DNA of 64,000 nucleotides, from contig NZ_CP102293.1 in the NCBI RefSeq assembly GCF_025152575.1, positions 372,001-436,000 on the forward strand, read 5' to 3'. Of the stretch, positions 1 through 8,288 are shown in pieces. The notes beneath the pieces were generated by a model. The model was not told where the DNA came from. It saw nothing but the letters and a program-made list of their open reading frames with translations, and searched no databases. Within the stretch, counting starts at the first letter, position 1. Each line of letters begins with the position of its first letter. This DNA comes from Subdoligranulum variabile (GTDB lineage: Bacteria > Bacillota > Clostridia > Oscillospirales > Ruminococcaceae). Made by a program: the position numbers and the translations under genes.

Positions 1-569
1 CATTCGGTCAGTTCCATGCCGGTAAAAACAGCACGGAAAGAGGAATCCTCGGGACTGCAGGCATAGATACCGAACCGGATCTCCCCGGTTGCTTCATGGA
101 GATGGCAGATCCGCATCTGGTGGAAGACCTCACCGTCCTGCGAACATTCGATGCAGAAGTCGTCCTCCCTGCGACTCAGACGATACCACATGGATTTGAC
201 ATCGGCGGGGATCTCGGTAGTTGCCCAGTCGGAATAACCACGGTTGGTCACCACGCTGCCCAAATGCTGAAAACGTTCATTCTCATATTCGATAGAGCCT
301 TTGATCCAGTTTTCGCTGTCCAGATACAGCACCACCCCACACTGGTCGAAACGATGGTGGCTTTCGGAGAATTCCGTCCGGACCACAAAGGAGAAGAACT
401 TTTCCCCGGTGCGCATCTGAAGCACCGGCGCGTTGTCGTTGCGGAAATGGTAATAAGTCCGTTGCCACAGATCCGTGCGCGGCCGGGTCACGATCTCGAT
501 CCGCTCCGGCGTGATCGTATAACTTTCCGGCTGTCTTGTCCATTGCAGATTCTTCACATCAAAAGTCAT
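1..569 (-). CDS. DUF1349 family protein, 3' end beyond window
   Basis: This gene is read leftward and is cut by the left edge, leaving about 189 codons. The start ATG at 567-569 is preceded by GGGAGG at good spacing. The visible protein begins MTFDVKNLQW and carries segments typical of the concanavalin-A-like DUF1349 fold: a Y-x-F-R-N-D-N stretch, a F-S-F-V-V-R-T-E-F strand, a DQCG-V-LYLD segment and a WYRLSRREDDF segment. Members are cytosolic jelly-roll proteins, sometimes annotated as regulators of enolase, with no firmly known reaction. The family call is from recall of these segments. Confidence 0.75.
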   Translation of the reverse strand, partial: MTFDVKNLQWTRQPESYTITPERIEIVTRPRTDLWQRTYYHFRNDNAPVLQMRTGEKFFSFVVRTEFSESHHRFDQCGVVLYLDSENWIKGSIEYENERFQHLGSVVTNRGYSDWATTEIPADVKSMWYRLSRREDDFCIECSQDGEVFHQMRICHLHEATGEIRFGIYACSPEDSSFRAVFTGMELTE

Positions 570-763
570 ATCGTTTCCTCCCGATTTTTTCTGTTTCAGA
601 CCCCAGGAGCCTTTTTCGAGGGGCACCTTTCTCCACCATCGCAGGTCTTGCTTTCACACTGTATGTTCCGGACGCTTTCTCACCCCAGCGGGGAGCTGCT
701 TCTTTTGGGTTCGGAACTGGTGGCCCTGGCGGTTCCGGCCTTGCGGAAAAGCGGACCGACCGT

Positions 764-1933
764 TTACCACAATTTGAAGGCTCTCACGCCCAGCCGCGCC
801 GCCTTGTACAGCGGCCCTTCCAGTTCTCTGGCTGCATCCTTGAGCAGACTGCGTATGGGCAGGTGCTGCGGACAGTGCTGTTCGCATTTGCCGCATCCCA
901 CACACTGGCTGGCACCAGTCCCCTTGCGACGCAAGCCGGTGGTGAGCAGATACTGCATTTTGGCGTGTCTGCCCTCCGTGGCCATGCGGTTATAGCTGGC
1001 AAACACCCCCGGGATATCCACCCCCGCCGGGCAGGGCTGGCAATAGGCACAGCCGGTACATCCCACCCGCATGGATGCCTGCAGGTCCGCCCGCATTTTT
1101 TCCACAAAGGCATGTTCCTGCGGTGTCATGCAGCCGGGGTGCGCAGCATCAGCCTCGGCAGCGTTATCCCGAATCATCTCCAGGCTGTTCATGCCGGACA
1201 ACACCACCGTTACCCCCGGTTGATCCCACAGCCAGCGCAACCCCCAGCCCGCCGCAGAACGGCCGCTCTCGGCCACCAGCTTCCGGGCCTCGGCAGAAAG
1301 GCCCGTGATCAAACGCCCGCCACGCAGGGGTTCCATGATAATGACCGGAATCCCTTTTGCTGCCGCCGCTTCCAGTCCCCTGCGGCCTGCCTGGGTGTTC
1401 TCGTCCAGATAGTTGTACTGGATCTGACAGAAGTCCCAATCGTAAGCATTCAGCAATTCCAGGAAGGCCGCCGTATCCCCATGAAAGGAAAAGCCGATTC
1501 TGCCGATGGCACCGGACGCCTTCTTTTCTGCAATCCATTCCCGGATTCCCAGGTCGCACAGCTTGTTCCAGGCAGCCAGATCCGTGAGCATGTGCATCAG
1601 ATAAAAGTCAATGTGGTCTGTTTTCAGGCGGGACAACTGCTCCTGAAAGCAGCGTTCAGTCCCCGCCCGGGATTTGATCAGATATTGCGGCAGCTTGTCT
1701 GCAATATACACTTTGTCCCGGCAGTCAAGACGGTTCAGTGCTTCCCCCAGTGCGGCCTCACTGCCCCCATAAACATAGGCGGTATCAAAATAGTTGACAC
1801 CCAAACGGACGGCTTCTCCGATTTGCTCGGTAACAGCCTCCTGGTCGATTCGACCGCCGTTCCTGGGGAACCGCATGCAGCCATATCCCAAGACCGACAG
1901 TTGGGTACTGCTCTTATCACAACGATATTGCAT
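764..1933 (-). CDS. Aldo/keto reductase with C-terminal 4Fe-4S ferredoxin domain
   Basis: The protein has 389 residues. I chose the ATG at 1933 because AGGAG lies just upstream and the protein then starts at the AKR fold; a longer in-frame start at 2014 has no such support. The AKR catalytic tetrad is visible as D50, Y55 (DTAYVYG), K80 and H114. The C-terminal ~100 residues hold two cysteine clusters, CTGCAYCQPCP and CVGCGKCEQHCP, as in ferredoxin-linked AKRs of anaerobes. It is likely a cytosolic NADPH- or ferredoxin-dependent carbonyl reductase; the substrate is unknown. A promoter on the same strand lies at 1986-2014. Confidence 0.93.
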   Translation of the reverse strand: MQYRCDKSSTQLSVLGYGCMRFPRNGGRIDQEAVTEQIGEAVRLGVNYFDTAYVYGGSEAALGEALNRLDCRDKVYIADKLPQYLIKSRAGTERCFQEQLSRLKTDHIDFYLMHMLTDLAAWNKLCDLGIREWIAEKKASGAIGRIGFSFHGDTAAFLELLNAYDWDFCQIQYNYLDENTQAGRRGLEAAAAKGIPVIIMEPLRGGRLITGLSAEARKLVAESGRSAAGWGLRWLWDQPGVTVVLSGMNSLEMIRDNAAEADAAHPGCMTPQEHAFVEKMRADLQASMRVGCTGCAYCQPCPAGVDIPGVFASYNRMATEGRHAKMQYLLTTGLRRKGTGASQCVGCGKCEQHCPQHLPIRSLLKDAARELEGPLYKAARLGVRAFKLW

Positions 1934-1985
1934 CCTGTATCTCCTATGATGGAAGCGCACGGCGCTCCCTTTCCCCTTTAAGTAT

Positions 1986-2014
1986 AGTATAATGGACCGC
2001 TTTTCAAAATACAA
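1986..2014 (-). promoter_or_regulatory. Sigma-A promoter of the aldo/keto reductase gene
   Basis: Read on the minus strand there is TTGTAT, a 17-base spacer and TATACT, about 50 bases ahead of the reductase start. Spacing is ideal and both hexamers are close to consensus. Confidence 0.6.
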
Positions 2015-2350
2015 GGTCGGGCTCTCTTGTCGGTGCCCGGACAGCCCCTTTCACGCGGTTTGACTTACCGCGTTTTTGCCTCGCGACAGTTGCGACAATC
2101 CCGTTCACATATCGGTCGGGTCAACTCATATCCACACCGTTCTTCTTTGGTCATTTTCGGGCTGTGCGGAGGGGCATTCCTGCGTTCTTTTTTGCATTTT
2201 GCAAGGGAGATATTTTCTTTTTCAAAGGAATACAGCCGATTCGGCAGTGGCCGAATCGGCTGTATTTGCAAAAGAAGCCTAAACTTCACTTTTATGGATA
2301 AAAAAGCGCACACCAAAATTTCGTCGTAATGGGAACCAGGATTTCATCGG
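2015..2350. other. Stretch without a convincing gene; 16-bp perfect hairpin
   Basis: No ORF here has both a ribosome binding site and recognisable protein features. The clear structure is an inverted repeat at 2229-2266 with arms AATACAGCCGATTCGG and a 6-base loop. It has no adjoining T-tract on either strand. A weaker hairpin at 2054-2072 (CGCGGT/ACCGCG) is followed by five T on the plus strand, but no plus-strand gene precedes it. Confidence 0.5.
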
Positions 2351-2572
2351 TTACCCATTCCGGCCAAAACTGTCAAACCTCTTGAGCATGGCCCGATACC
2401 GGAAGCGTGCCATCTGGTTCTTGGTCTGCACGTCCTCCTCGCTGCCGGTGTAGCAGCAGCGAAGGCAGTAGTATTCCTTCTTGTCGGCGTCATAGAACAT
2501 GTCAATGTCCAGGTCCCGCATAAAACAGGACGGGCACCGGAAATTCAGTTTGCCTTTTCCAGCTTGAGCCAT
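2351..2572 (-). CDS. Small zinc-ribbon protein, function unknown
   Basis: This is a 73-residue protein with two CxxC knuckles, CPSC at about residues 13-16 and CLRC at about 36-39. They are separated by an aromatic, acidic stretch (DMFYDADKKEYY). The pattern is that of a single zinc ribbon, and the C-terminal third is basic (MARFRYRAMLKRF). Its start overlaps the 3' end of the upstream gene remnant (stop at 2545) by about 28 bases, so it was probably the last gene of that transcription unit. Function is not recognised; nucleic-acid binding is a guess from the fold and charge. Confidence 0.6.
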   Translation of the reverse strand: MAQAGKGKLNFRCPSCFMRDLDIDMFYDADKKEYYCLRCCYTGSEEDVQTKNQMARFRYRAMLKRFDSFGRNG

Positions 2573-3486
2573 GTGGTTACCTCCTCATCCTGGCCGATCT
2601 CTTTCTTCAGGCCCAGGGTAAACATCGGGCTGAAGGCATAGCCTTCCTTGTAGTAGACCTGCATTTCCTCTGCCGCCTGCATGGTCACCTTGGTTTCCAC
2701 TGGCGGTACCACCGCCACGGCAGCCTTGCCGGTCATCTGATCTTCCCGGCAGCGGTATTCATAGGCGATGCAGCGGGATTCGTTCTCTCCTTGCAGTGCC
2801 AGCGTAATTCCGGTCATATCCTCGGGGTATTCTGTGGTACCGTAGCATGCCGTGATGTACTCGTTCAGCTCCACCTTGGCAGCAGGATCGCTGCTCTCCA
2901 CAATGCGGCGGGTGGTTTTTACTGCGGAGCTGCCTTCCTCGAAAGTGAAAGTGGTCACCACTTTCACCGTCAGGTCGGCGAACCTGATTTCCACCGGGTC
3001 CAGCGTCAGCACACGGGCGCTTCCCTGCTTTTCAAAGTGTGCCCAGCTGCGGCACAGGCAGAGATCCACCTCTTCCCCCTTGTGGGTCAGCTTGCAGCTC
3101 TTGATGGTGCCCTCCCCGGCATAGTGGGTGAAGTAGCCTGCCCGGTAGTTGGCCTGAATCAGGAAAGGATAGCTGGCATCCTGTACATGGGGGGTGCCGA
3201 TGCCCACCGGCCAGTACAGTTTGGCCGCGTAGGGACGCAGGTCGATCATGGCACCGCCCTGATTCATATCCAGGCAGCAGCGCATATAGGGATCGGCGTA
3301 CCAGAAATACTGTTTATCTGAACCGTAGAGGATATCCCGCCAGAGGGCACACTCCGGCTGGGTATAGGTATGACCGGCACGGTAGAAGTCCGCGAACTCT
3401 GCCATCGTCATATCTTCCAGCTTGCCCTCGTTTTTCAGCTTGGCGTAGTAGGCCATGCCGTCCTCGTAGCTCTGGAGCAGCAGTTC
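2545..3486 (-). pseudogene. 3' remnant of a larger gene of unknown family, 5' end lost
   Basis: About 310 residues of an uninterrupted C-terminal region are present. The coding frame runs upstream of any good start (YELLLQSYEDGMAYYAKL) and meets TAA at 3493-3495, where unrelated metallophosphatase sequence begins. No ribosome binding site precedes the internal ATG at 3456. The sequence is rich in aromatic and beta-strand segments (WYADPYMRCCLDMNQGGAMIDL, read in parts), which could suit a carbohydrate-active or carbohydrate-binding domain. I do not recognise the family. The break at about 3488 marks the left edge of the rearranged region. Confidence 0.6.
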
Positions 3487-3489
3487 GTA

Positions 3490-3752
3490 TGATTATTCAT
3501 TTTCAGAATTTTTTCGCTTTTCCCTTTGGATATAAGTTGTACCGGAGTGTGTCCCGTAATCAAAATTTTATCTTTGAAATACACTTTGTCATAGTCAGTT
3601 GGTTCCCAGATTACTTCATACAGTTGATAATCACTCAGTTTTTTAGTTTCCGCAAAGTTATGAAGTCCTGCATGAACTAAAATGTACTCTTGGCCATTGA
3701 CTGTTATTTCTTCGTATAGTTCAAATTCTTCCAGATAATCAGTCCAATGCAC
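3490..3752 (-). pseudogene. Fragment of a calcineurin-like metallophosphatase
   Basis: About 85 residues of the C-terminal half of a serine/threonine-phosphatase-type metallophosphoesterase are readable. LVHAG and ITGHTP are the two C-terminal metal-binding histidine motifs of this superfamily. The N-terminal GDxxDRG and GNHE motifs are absent, so the piece cannot be active. At the 3' side the frame runs into the neighbouring gene remnant at about 3488. At the 5' side it stops at about 3736-3752, where sequence shared with the second DUF1848 locus begins. It is AT-richer than the flanks. Confidence 0.7.
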
Positions 3753-3768
3753 CCCGGAGGTGAACCCT

Positions 3769-4707
3769 TTGATCATCAGCGCCAGCAGGCGGACCGATAT
3801 TCCCGCCTATTATGCCGATTGGTTTTACAACCGTATCCGGGAAGGCTATGTCTGCGTCCGCAATCCCATGAACTTCCATCAAGTGAGCCGCATTGACCTG
3901 TCGCCGGACGTGGTGGATGGCATCGTATTCTGGACCAAGAATCCGCTGCCGCTAATGTCTCGGTTGGAGGAACTGTGGGCGTACCCGTTCTATTTTCAGT
4001 TCACCCTGACCCCATACGGAAAAGACGTAGAGCCGGGCGTGCCCAGCAAAAATGATGTGATTCTTCCTGCCTTTCAGGAACTTTCCCGTAGGATCGGCCC
4101 CGAACGTGTGATCTGGAGGTATGATCCTATCCTGTTCACTGACCGGTACACGATGGACTACCACATTACCTTTTTCAGACAGTTGGCCCGACGGCTGGAG
4201 GGCTATACCCACAAGTGTATCATCAGCTTCGTGGACCTGTACCGCAACACCCAGGCCAACATGAACGGCCTGGGCTTTGCTCCCCTTACAGAGAAGGAAA
4301 TCATGGGGCTAGCTCAACGGTTGGCCGATATTGCGGGTAAACATCATCTTGTGCTGGAAACCTGCGCGGAACAAATAGACTTATCACCATACGGCGTTGC
4401 TCACGGCCACTGCATTGACCGCACCTTGCTGGAGCAGATTGCGGGGTACCGTCTTGCATTGGAGAAAGACAAGAACCAACGCCCGGAATGCGGCTGCATG
4501 GCCAGCATCGACATTGGAATGTACGACACCTGTCGCCACGGTTGCAAGTATTGTTATGCTACGCACAGTCTGAAAACCGTTGCACGCAATACACAAGCCC
4601 ACGCTCCGAACTCACCGCTGCTCTGCGGGCAGATTCTGCCGGAGGATGTGGTAAAGGAACGGGCGGTAAAGTCATATAAGGAAGAGTTTCCGCAATTTTC
4701 TTTATGA
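3769..4707 (+). CDS. DUF1848 family protein, copy 1
   Basis: The protein has 312 residues from TTG 3769. I prefer this start because GGAGG lies 8 bases upstream and family members usually begin M-I-I-S-x-S-R-R-T-D-I-P; a GTG at 3760 overlaps that ribosome binding site. The bulk looks like a TIM-barrel (VFWTKNPLP, FQFTLTPYG, WRYDP, SFVDLYRN). Near the C-terminus is CGC at about residues 241-243, then C255-x3-C259-x2-C262, a CX3CX2C cluster like that of radical SAM enzymes but at the opposite end of the chain. The function is unknown. The second copy at 11204 is very similar along its whole length. Upstream lies only the phosphatase fragment, so it may lack its native promoter. Confidence 0.85.
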   Translation: MIISASRRTDIPAYYADWFYNRIREGYVCVRNPMNFHQVSRIDLSPDVVDGIVFWTKNPLPLMSRLEELWAYPFYFQFTLTPYGKDVEPGVPSKNDVILPAFQELSRRIGPERVIWRYDPILFTDRYTMDYHITFFRQLARRLEGYTHKCIISFVDLYRNTQANMNGLGFAPLTEKEIMGLAQRLADIAGKHHLVLETCAEQIDLSPYGVAHGHCIDRTLLEQIAGYRLALEKDKNQRPECGCMASIDIGMYDTCRHGCKYCYATHSLKTVARNTQAHAPNSPLLCGQILPEDVVKERAVKSYKEEFPQFSL

Positions 4708-4991
4708 TAGCAAATTTTAATGTGCACGTTAGGAAGCGCATTCACCTTTCCAAGGCATATTTATGATTCCTTTTATAAAAACCACGGAAATATATATTCT
4801 ATTTGGATTTGCTTCTTTTACATACTAACGATGATTGAAGATCTAATCAAGCATACCTTTTACTATTACAGCTTATTTATTTCATCGTTAGTCTTTAGTA
4901 TTTATTATATTAATTTTGTCTGCTTTATATAAATTTCAAGGGTATTCGAAAGCATAATTGTTCAATTCGTCTGGTTTGAATTGCATTTCTA
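4708..4991. other. AT-rich spacer, no gene seen
   Basis: This stretch is strongly AT-rich and lies between DUF1848 copy 1 and the relaxase stump. A 70-codon plus-strand frame (4720-4932) has no ribosome binding site and no recognisable features, so I do not call it. It probably contains the junction of two rearranged segments. Confidence 0.45.
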
Positions 4992-5615
4992 TCAAAATAT
5001 GCTATACCGGGTAGGTTCTCCGGCCTTCTCGGCCAGGTAAAGGTTACGGGGTACGCGGTGAGCATCCTTTTTGTCTACAACCGAAAGCCCCTGCTCCCGG
5101 CAAAGTTCATCCGAGGCGTCCTGCAGGGCGCGGTAGGTCTTTTTACAGTCGTTGTACCGTTTGCCGTCCACGAAGGATACCGAGTTGATGACGAAGTGAT
5201 TGTGGCAGCAGTCGGTGTTCAGGTGGGTGGCTACCAGCACCTGGAAGCGGTCTCCCCATACCCGCTTGGCCAGTTCCACCCCGATGGAGTGACACTGCTC
5301 CGGCGTGACTTCACCGGGGCGGAAACTTTGGTAGGCGTGAAAGGCCACCGTGCCGCCGGTCTTGCCGAACTGCTGCTTGGTCAGCTCCATCTGTTGGCGG
5401 GCAATCTCCGGCACACAGTTGATGCCGCTGACAAACAGCTGGCTTTCCCGGGTGGTCTTGGCATCATTGGCGGCATACTGCAGCACATCGCTCAGATCGT
5501 CCTTGCCCGCAGACAGGCCGGTCAGGTCCGGCAGGCGGGTCTTTTCTTCATTTCCGGCATAGCGTATGACCGCATCCAGACGCCCTTTCACGGGCCAGAT
5601 CTTGGTGACAGCCAT
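4992..5615 (-). pseudogene. Relaxase/mobilization nuclease, C-terminally truncated
   Basis: This is the 207-residue N-terminal part of a MobA/VirD2-like relaxase, the enzyme that nicks the transfer origin and pilots the DNA strand. It starts at ATG 5615. HLNTDCCHNHFVINSV is the HxDxxHxH-type metal-binding motif III, and IRYAGNEEKT resembles the N-terminal motif I region. Full-length relatives have roughly 450-500 residues. Here the frame ends just after GEPTRY, where relatives continue into a helical region. mobC lies 4 bases upstream. The nuclease domain is nearly whole, so residual nicking activity cannot be excluded. Confidence 0.88.
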
Positions 5616-5619
5616 CTTC

Positions 5620-5901
5620 TCATTCCTCCTTCTGCGGCACAGTAACTGCCCTCTGGACGGCCAGCAGCGTGTTCAGAATCTCCTGCTGCACCTCCGGCGT
5701 GTTGTCCTTTTGGTAGAGAGCAGTGAGGGCGTCCAGTACCTGTCGATAGTCGGCGTTGGGCAGGTGCCGGGGCATCTGGTTGTGCAGCCGCATGCGGATG
5801 TATTGGGAGAGTGTCAGCCCGCATCGGGCAGCTGCCTGTTCAAACAGCTTCTTTTCTTCCGGTGTCACCCGGATGTTCAGTTGCACGTTTCGAGTCAACA
5901 T
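5620..5901 (-). CDS. mobC: Plasmid mobilization relaxosome protein MobC
   Basis: The protein has 93 residues from ATG 5901, with GGAGGTG seven bases upstream. A longer in-frame reading to 6168 would run through the candidate oriT and terminator and is rejected. The N-terminal half is a ribbon-helix-helix type sequence (NIRVTPEEKKLFEQAAARCG then LSQYIRMRL), and the C-terminus is helical. MobC proteins bind beside the transfer origin and help the relaxase open it. The stop lies 4 bases before the relaxase start, so the two were co-transcribed. The hairpin and palindromes just upstream suit its binding region. Confidence 0.85.
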   Translation of the reverse strand: MLTRNVQLNIRVTPEEKKLFEQAAARCGLTLSQYIRMRLHNQMPRHLPNADYRQVLDALTALYQKDNTPEVQQEILNTLLAVQRAVTVPQKEE

Positions 5902-5921
5902 AATTTCACCTCCATATAACA

Positions 5922-5949
5922 AAAGACCGGGCATCGCTGCTCGGTCTTT
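5922..5949 (-). terminator. Hairpin between tnpV and mobC
   Basis: Arms AAAGACCG/CGGTCTTT form a perfect 8-bp stem with a 12-base loop. Read leftward it is followed by TTTTGTT, so it could terminate the tnpV transcript ahead of mobC. It could also be part of the transfer-origin region. Confidence 0.5.
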
Positions 5950-6100
5950 GCATTGTTGCGTTGTTGGATTTTCGGGGGTTATAGGGGCTTCGCCCCTTGC
6001 CAGCGTCCTGCGCTGGGGCGGCGTATGGCTTGCAAAAGCTATACAAAGCCAGTGCTCGTTACCCCTGCGGACAGGTCTTTTTGTACGGACTGAAAAGGAA
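5950..6100. other. Candidate transfer origin (oriT) region
   Basis: This is a non-coding stretch immediately upstream of mobC and the relaxase gene, where oriT usually lies in mobilizable elements. It holds two adjacent perfect inverted repeats: GGGGC-TTC-GCCCC (5984-5996) and CCAGCG-TCCTG-CGCTGG (6000-6016). The TCCTG core resembles nic-type sequences. The assignment rests on position and structure only. Confidence 0.4.
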
Positions 6101-6463
6101 TCACTCCAGCGCGTCCCCGTACAGAAGGTCCGGCAGGACCGCTTCCTCGGCTGCATTCTTGATTGCATTCATGCGCCCTGCCCAGGCAAGCGGATTGGCC
6201 CGTTTGAGGGCTTCATCCACGCCCTGCTGGCGGGCCATCTGTGCGATGGTCTCCTCCACCATCTGCCGGGCGGAAGCGTCCATATCAGCCAGGTGGCTGT
6301 GCAGCGTACCTTCCAGAAGCATGAGGTCGAACAGGTCGGGACGATGCTCCCGGAGGAACTGCCGCCGCAGTTCACCGTATTTGCCGATGGGTCGGGTATC
6401 GGTTTCGGGGAGAACCAGATCGGGAATCAGATAGCCGTTGATCTCGGTGTAGGTCAGTTTCAT
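6101..6463 (-). CDS. tnpV: TnpV family transposon-encoded protein
   Basis: The 120-residue protein resembles TnpV of Tn4451-type elements over its full length. Recognisable parts are the N-terminal MKLTYTEINGYLIPDL, the PIGKYGELRR segment, LHSHLADMD, and the C-terminal NPLAWAGRMNAIKNAAEE. Its exact role is not established; it is linked with excision and mobilization modules. GGAGG lies just upstream of ATG 6463. It sits between the ParB-like remnant and mobC, all leftward, which supports an integrative mobilizable element of Tn4451 type. The gene looks intact. Confidence 0.85.
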   Translation of the reverse strand: MKLTYTEINGYLIPDLVLPETDTRPIGKYGELRRQFLREHRPDLFDLMLLEGTLHSHLADMDASARQMVEETIAQMARQQGVDEALKRANPLAWAGRMNAIKNAAEEAVLPDLLYGDALE

Positions 6464-6475
6464 GGTGTGCCTCCT

Positions 6476-6866
6476 TCAGCGTTCCGGTGTGTCCTTGTTG
6501 TAGCCGCGTTTGTGCTGCCAGGTGTGGAGCAGATGGAGGATGACCTGCTGCATCTGCTGCGGGGTGTAGTGCTTGGGGAAATACCGCTGCACATCCTCCT
6601 GATTGAGGAAGAACTTCTGCCGTTCGGTTGGGCTTTTCCTCGGTGAGCAGGTGATGCAGGTATTCACGGGTCAGCGTTCCCGTCTGGCTCATCTGTTTGA
6701 GGGTGCGGGATTGTGTGAGGGACGGTGTGGCCTGACAGGCGTCCATCTCCTCTTTGAGCATCCGCTGGTGTTCCTCGGTCAGGTAGGATATCTCCACCGC
6801 CGGATTGAAAGCGATCTGGTATTCGTCCACCATCTGGAGGATGGAAGGGATCAGATGGGTTATCAT
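6476..6866 (-). pseudogene. C-terminal fragment of a ParB-like partition protein with a frameshift
   Basis: The first frame reads ITHLIPSILQMVDEYQIAFN, then AVEISYLTEEHQ and PSLTQSRTLKQMSQ, typical of the helical C-terminal half of ParB-like proteins in Firmicutes mobile elements. Around 6620-6640 the match moves to another frame, which continues RQKFFLNQEDVQRYFPKHYT, then PQQMQQVILHLL, to a stop at 6476. The N-terminal nuclease/ParB domain is missing because the fragment begins at about 6866 next to unrelated sequence. It is therefore doubly inactivated. Confidence 0.75.
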
Positions 6867-7087
6867 GCATCAACAAGAACAGGGAGATGAGCCTGTCTAC
6901 TACCCCCCCAATTCCAAGCATTACCGCAGGAAGAAATTTTGCGTTGCCGCCGACAAAATACCGCCTGGGAAGTCCTCGTGGCAGACCGTCAAGCTGCAGT
7001 GGCACGGCATCCTGACCTGGTTATAGACCCTGCTACACTGGACGAGATTATGTTGCTGTATATTAAAGGAAAGCGGGGCGATGAAGT

Positions 7088-7993
7088 ATGCGACAAAGCC
7101 TCCGACTGAATCTGTATACGATGTGCCAATCACCAGCTTTTGTGGTAATCCTAGTTGTTCTTACAGCATGCAACATTCTGTTTATGCAGGTACCGACTAC
7201 AGCTGCAACTCTAGATGGCGCAAAGGATGCCTTTGATTTCTTGCATGGGGATATTTCTACATTGTTCTGCGCCTGTGGTATTTATGCAGGGTTTGCTGTC
7301 TGCAATGATTTACAGAACGGGCTGACACGTTACTTCTCTGCGGCTGGGATGAATCGTCGGTTCTGGCTGACGGGAAGGTATGTTTGTTGGTTGCTTGGGG
7401 CACTTTGCCTTTTGCTGGCAGATTTTGTATTAGCCATAGTATTTGCGATTCCCCTGCAGGGGTGTGAAGTGCCGCTATTCTCAATGCTCAGCCAAAATCT
7501 GAAAACAATCAGAAAATCGAAAGGACTTTCACAACAGGAGCTTGCCGTCAAACTGAATGTGGTACGACAGACGATTTCCAAATGGGAACAAGGGTTATCA
7601 GTTCCTGATTCCGAGATGCTGATTTCCATATCAGAAGTTCTGGAAACGCCTGTGAGTATCTTGCTTGGGGAAAATGTCGTTTTGCCGGAGGCAGATACCC
7701 TGAAAGCAATTTCTGAAAAATTGGAGGTGATTAATTTACAGATGGCGCAGAAAAAGAACACGAGAAGAAAAATCATTCACTGGTCGCTCATCGGACTGTG
7801 TGCGATCATCATGGCGATTTTTGTGGTTTTGTATTTTTGGAAAAGTCCTTACCAGGCATGGAATTATGCCGATCCTGAAACTGCTGTCCTCGGCGTAGCA
7901 TTTCACTCGTTGGAATGGCTGTTCGTCAGAGTGGCTCCCCTTGCCTTTGTGGGAGCCATCATCGGTATCGTTCTGACGCGAAAGAAGTCTTAA
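7088..7993 (+). CDS. Fusion ORF: ABC-2-type permease segment joined to an XRE regulator with membrane tail
   Basis: This is one open frame of 301 codons. Residues 1-130 contain three hydrophobic segments and a NGLTRYFSAAGMNRRFWLTGR stretch (read in parts) like the first third of an ABC-2 permease. From residue 133 (ATG 7484) the frame becomes a complete XRE regulator: NLKTIRKSKGLSQQELA, VRQTISKWEQG and LLGE are the HTH signature. It is followed by two C-terminal membrane helices, a common clostridial layout. No good ribosome binding site precedes ATG 7484. Both halves have close stand-alone family types, so I infer an in-frame deletion fusion. A terminator follows at 8068. Confidence 0.65.
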   Translation: MRQSLRLNLYTMCQSPAFVVILVVLTACNILFMQVPTTAATLDGAKDAFDFLHGDISTLFCACGIYAGFAVCNDLQNGLTRYFSAAGMNRRFWLTGRYVCWLLGALCLLLADFVLAIVFAIPLQGCEVPLFSMLSQNLKTIRKSKGLSQQELAVKLNVVRQTISKWEQGLSVPDSEMLISISEVLETPVSILLGENVVLPEADTLKAISEKLEVINLQMAQKKNTRRKIIHWSLIGLCAIIMAIFVVLYFWKSPYQAWNYADPETAVLGVAFHSLEWLFVRVAPLAFVGAIIGIVLTRKKS

Positions 7994-8067
7994 CTCGTAT
8001 TGCTCTGCATTGACCAACCGGAGCCGAAATTCCATAAATACCTGCTGTCCCCCGGCAGCATTTACCA

Positions 8068-8100
8068 AGCAGAAAATCAGAAATGGTTTTCTGCTTTTCC
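8068..8100 (+). terminator. Intrinsic terminator after the permease/XRE fusion ORF
   Basis: Arms AGCAGAAAA (8068-8076) and TTTTCTGCT (8087-8095) are perfectly complementary with a 10-base loop, and T-rich sequence follows. Confidence 0.7.
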
Positions 8101-8288
8101 TTTACCCATAAGCGAAAGATGGCCCCATCTAAAGCTCTGCTTACGCTTCTTTTCTCTATAGTGCTTTTCTCTGATGATAGCACCATCATAACCTGTTTGG
8201 GGCAACAAAACAAGACGCTAGGTGGGCTTTTCCCGTAGAAAAAACATTCCCGCAAAGCTAAACATGACAGACAGTTGTCCGGTTGCTA

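Noticed and set aside
2054..2077. CGCGGT/ACCGCG hairpin followed by five T
   Set aside because: It looks like a terminator on the plus strand, but no plus-strand gene precedes it.
2065..2316. 83-codon minus-strand frame ending in CERDCRNCREAKTR, with a cysteine-rich tail
   Set aside because: It has no convincing ribosome binding site, contains the 16-bp hairpin inside its frame, and matches no family I know. The tail is tempting but not enough.
4720..4932. 70-codon hydrophobic plus-strand frame
   Set aside because: It is AT-rich low-complexity sequence without a ribosome binding site.
6867..7087. Short open frames between the ParB-like fragment and the permease/XRE fusion
   Set aside because: None has a ribosome binding site or recognisable residues; this is probably junction debris.
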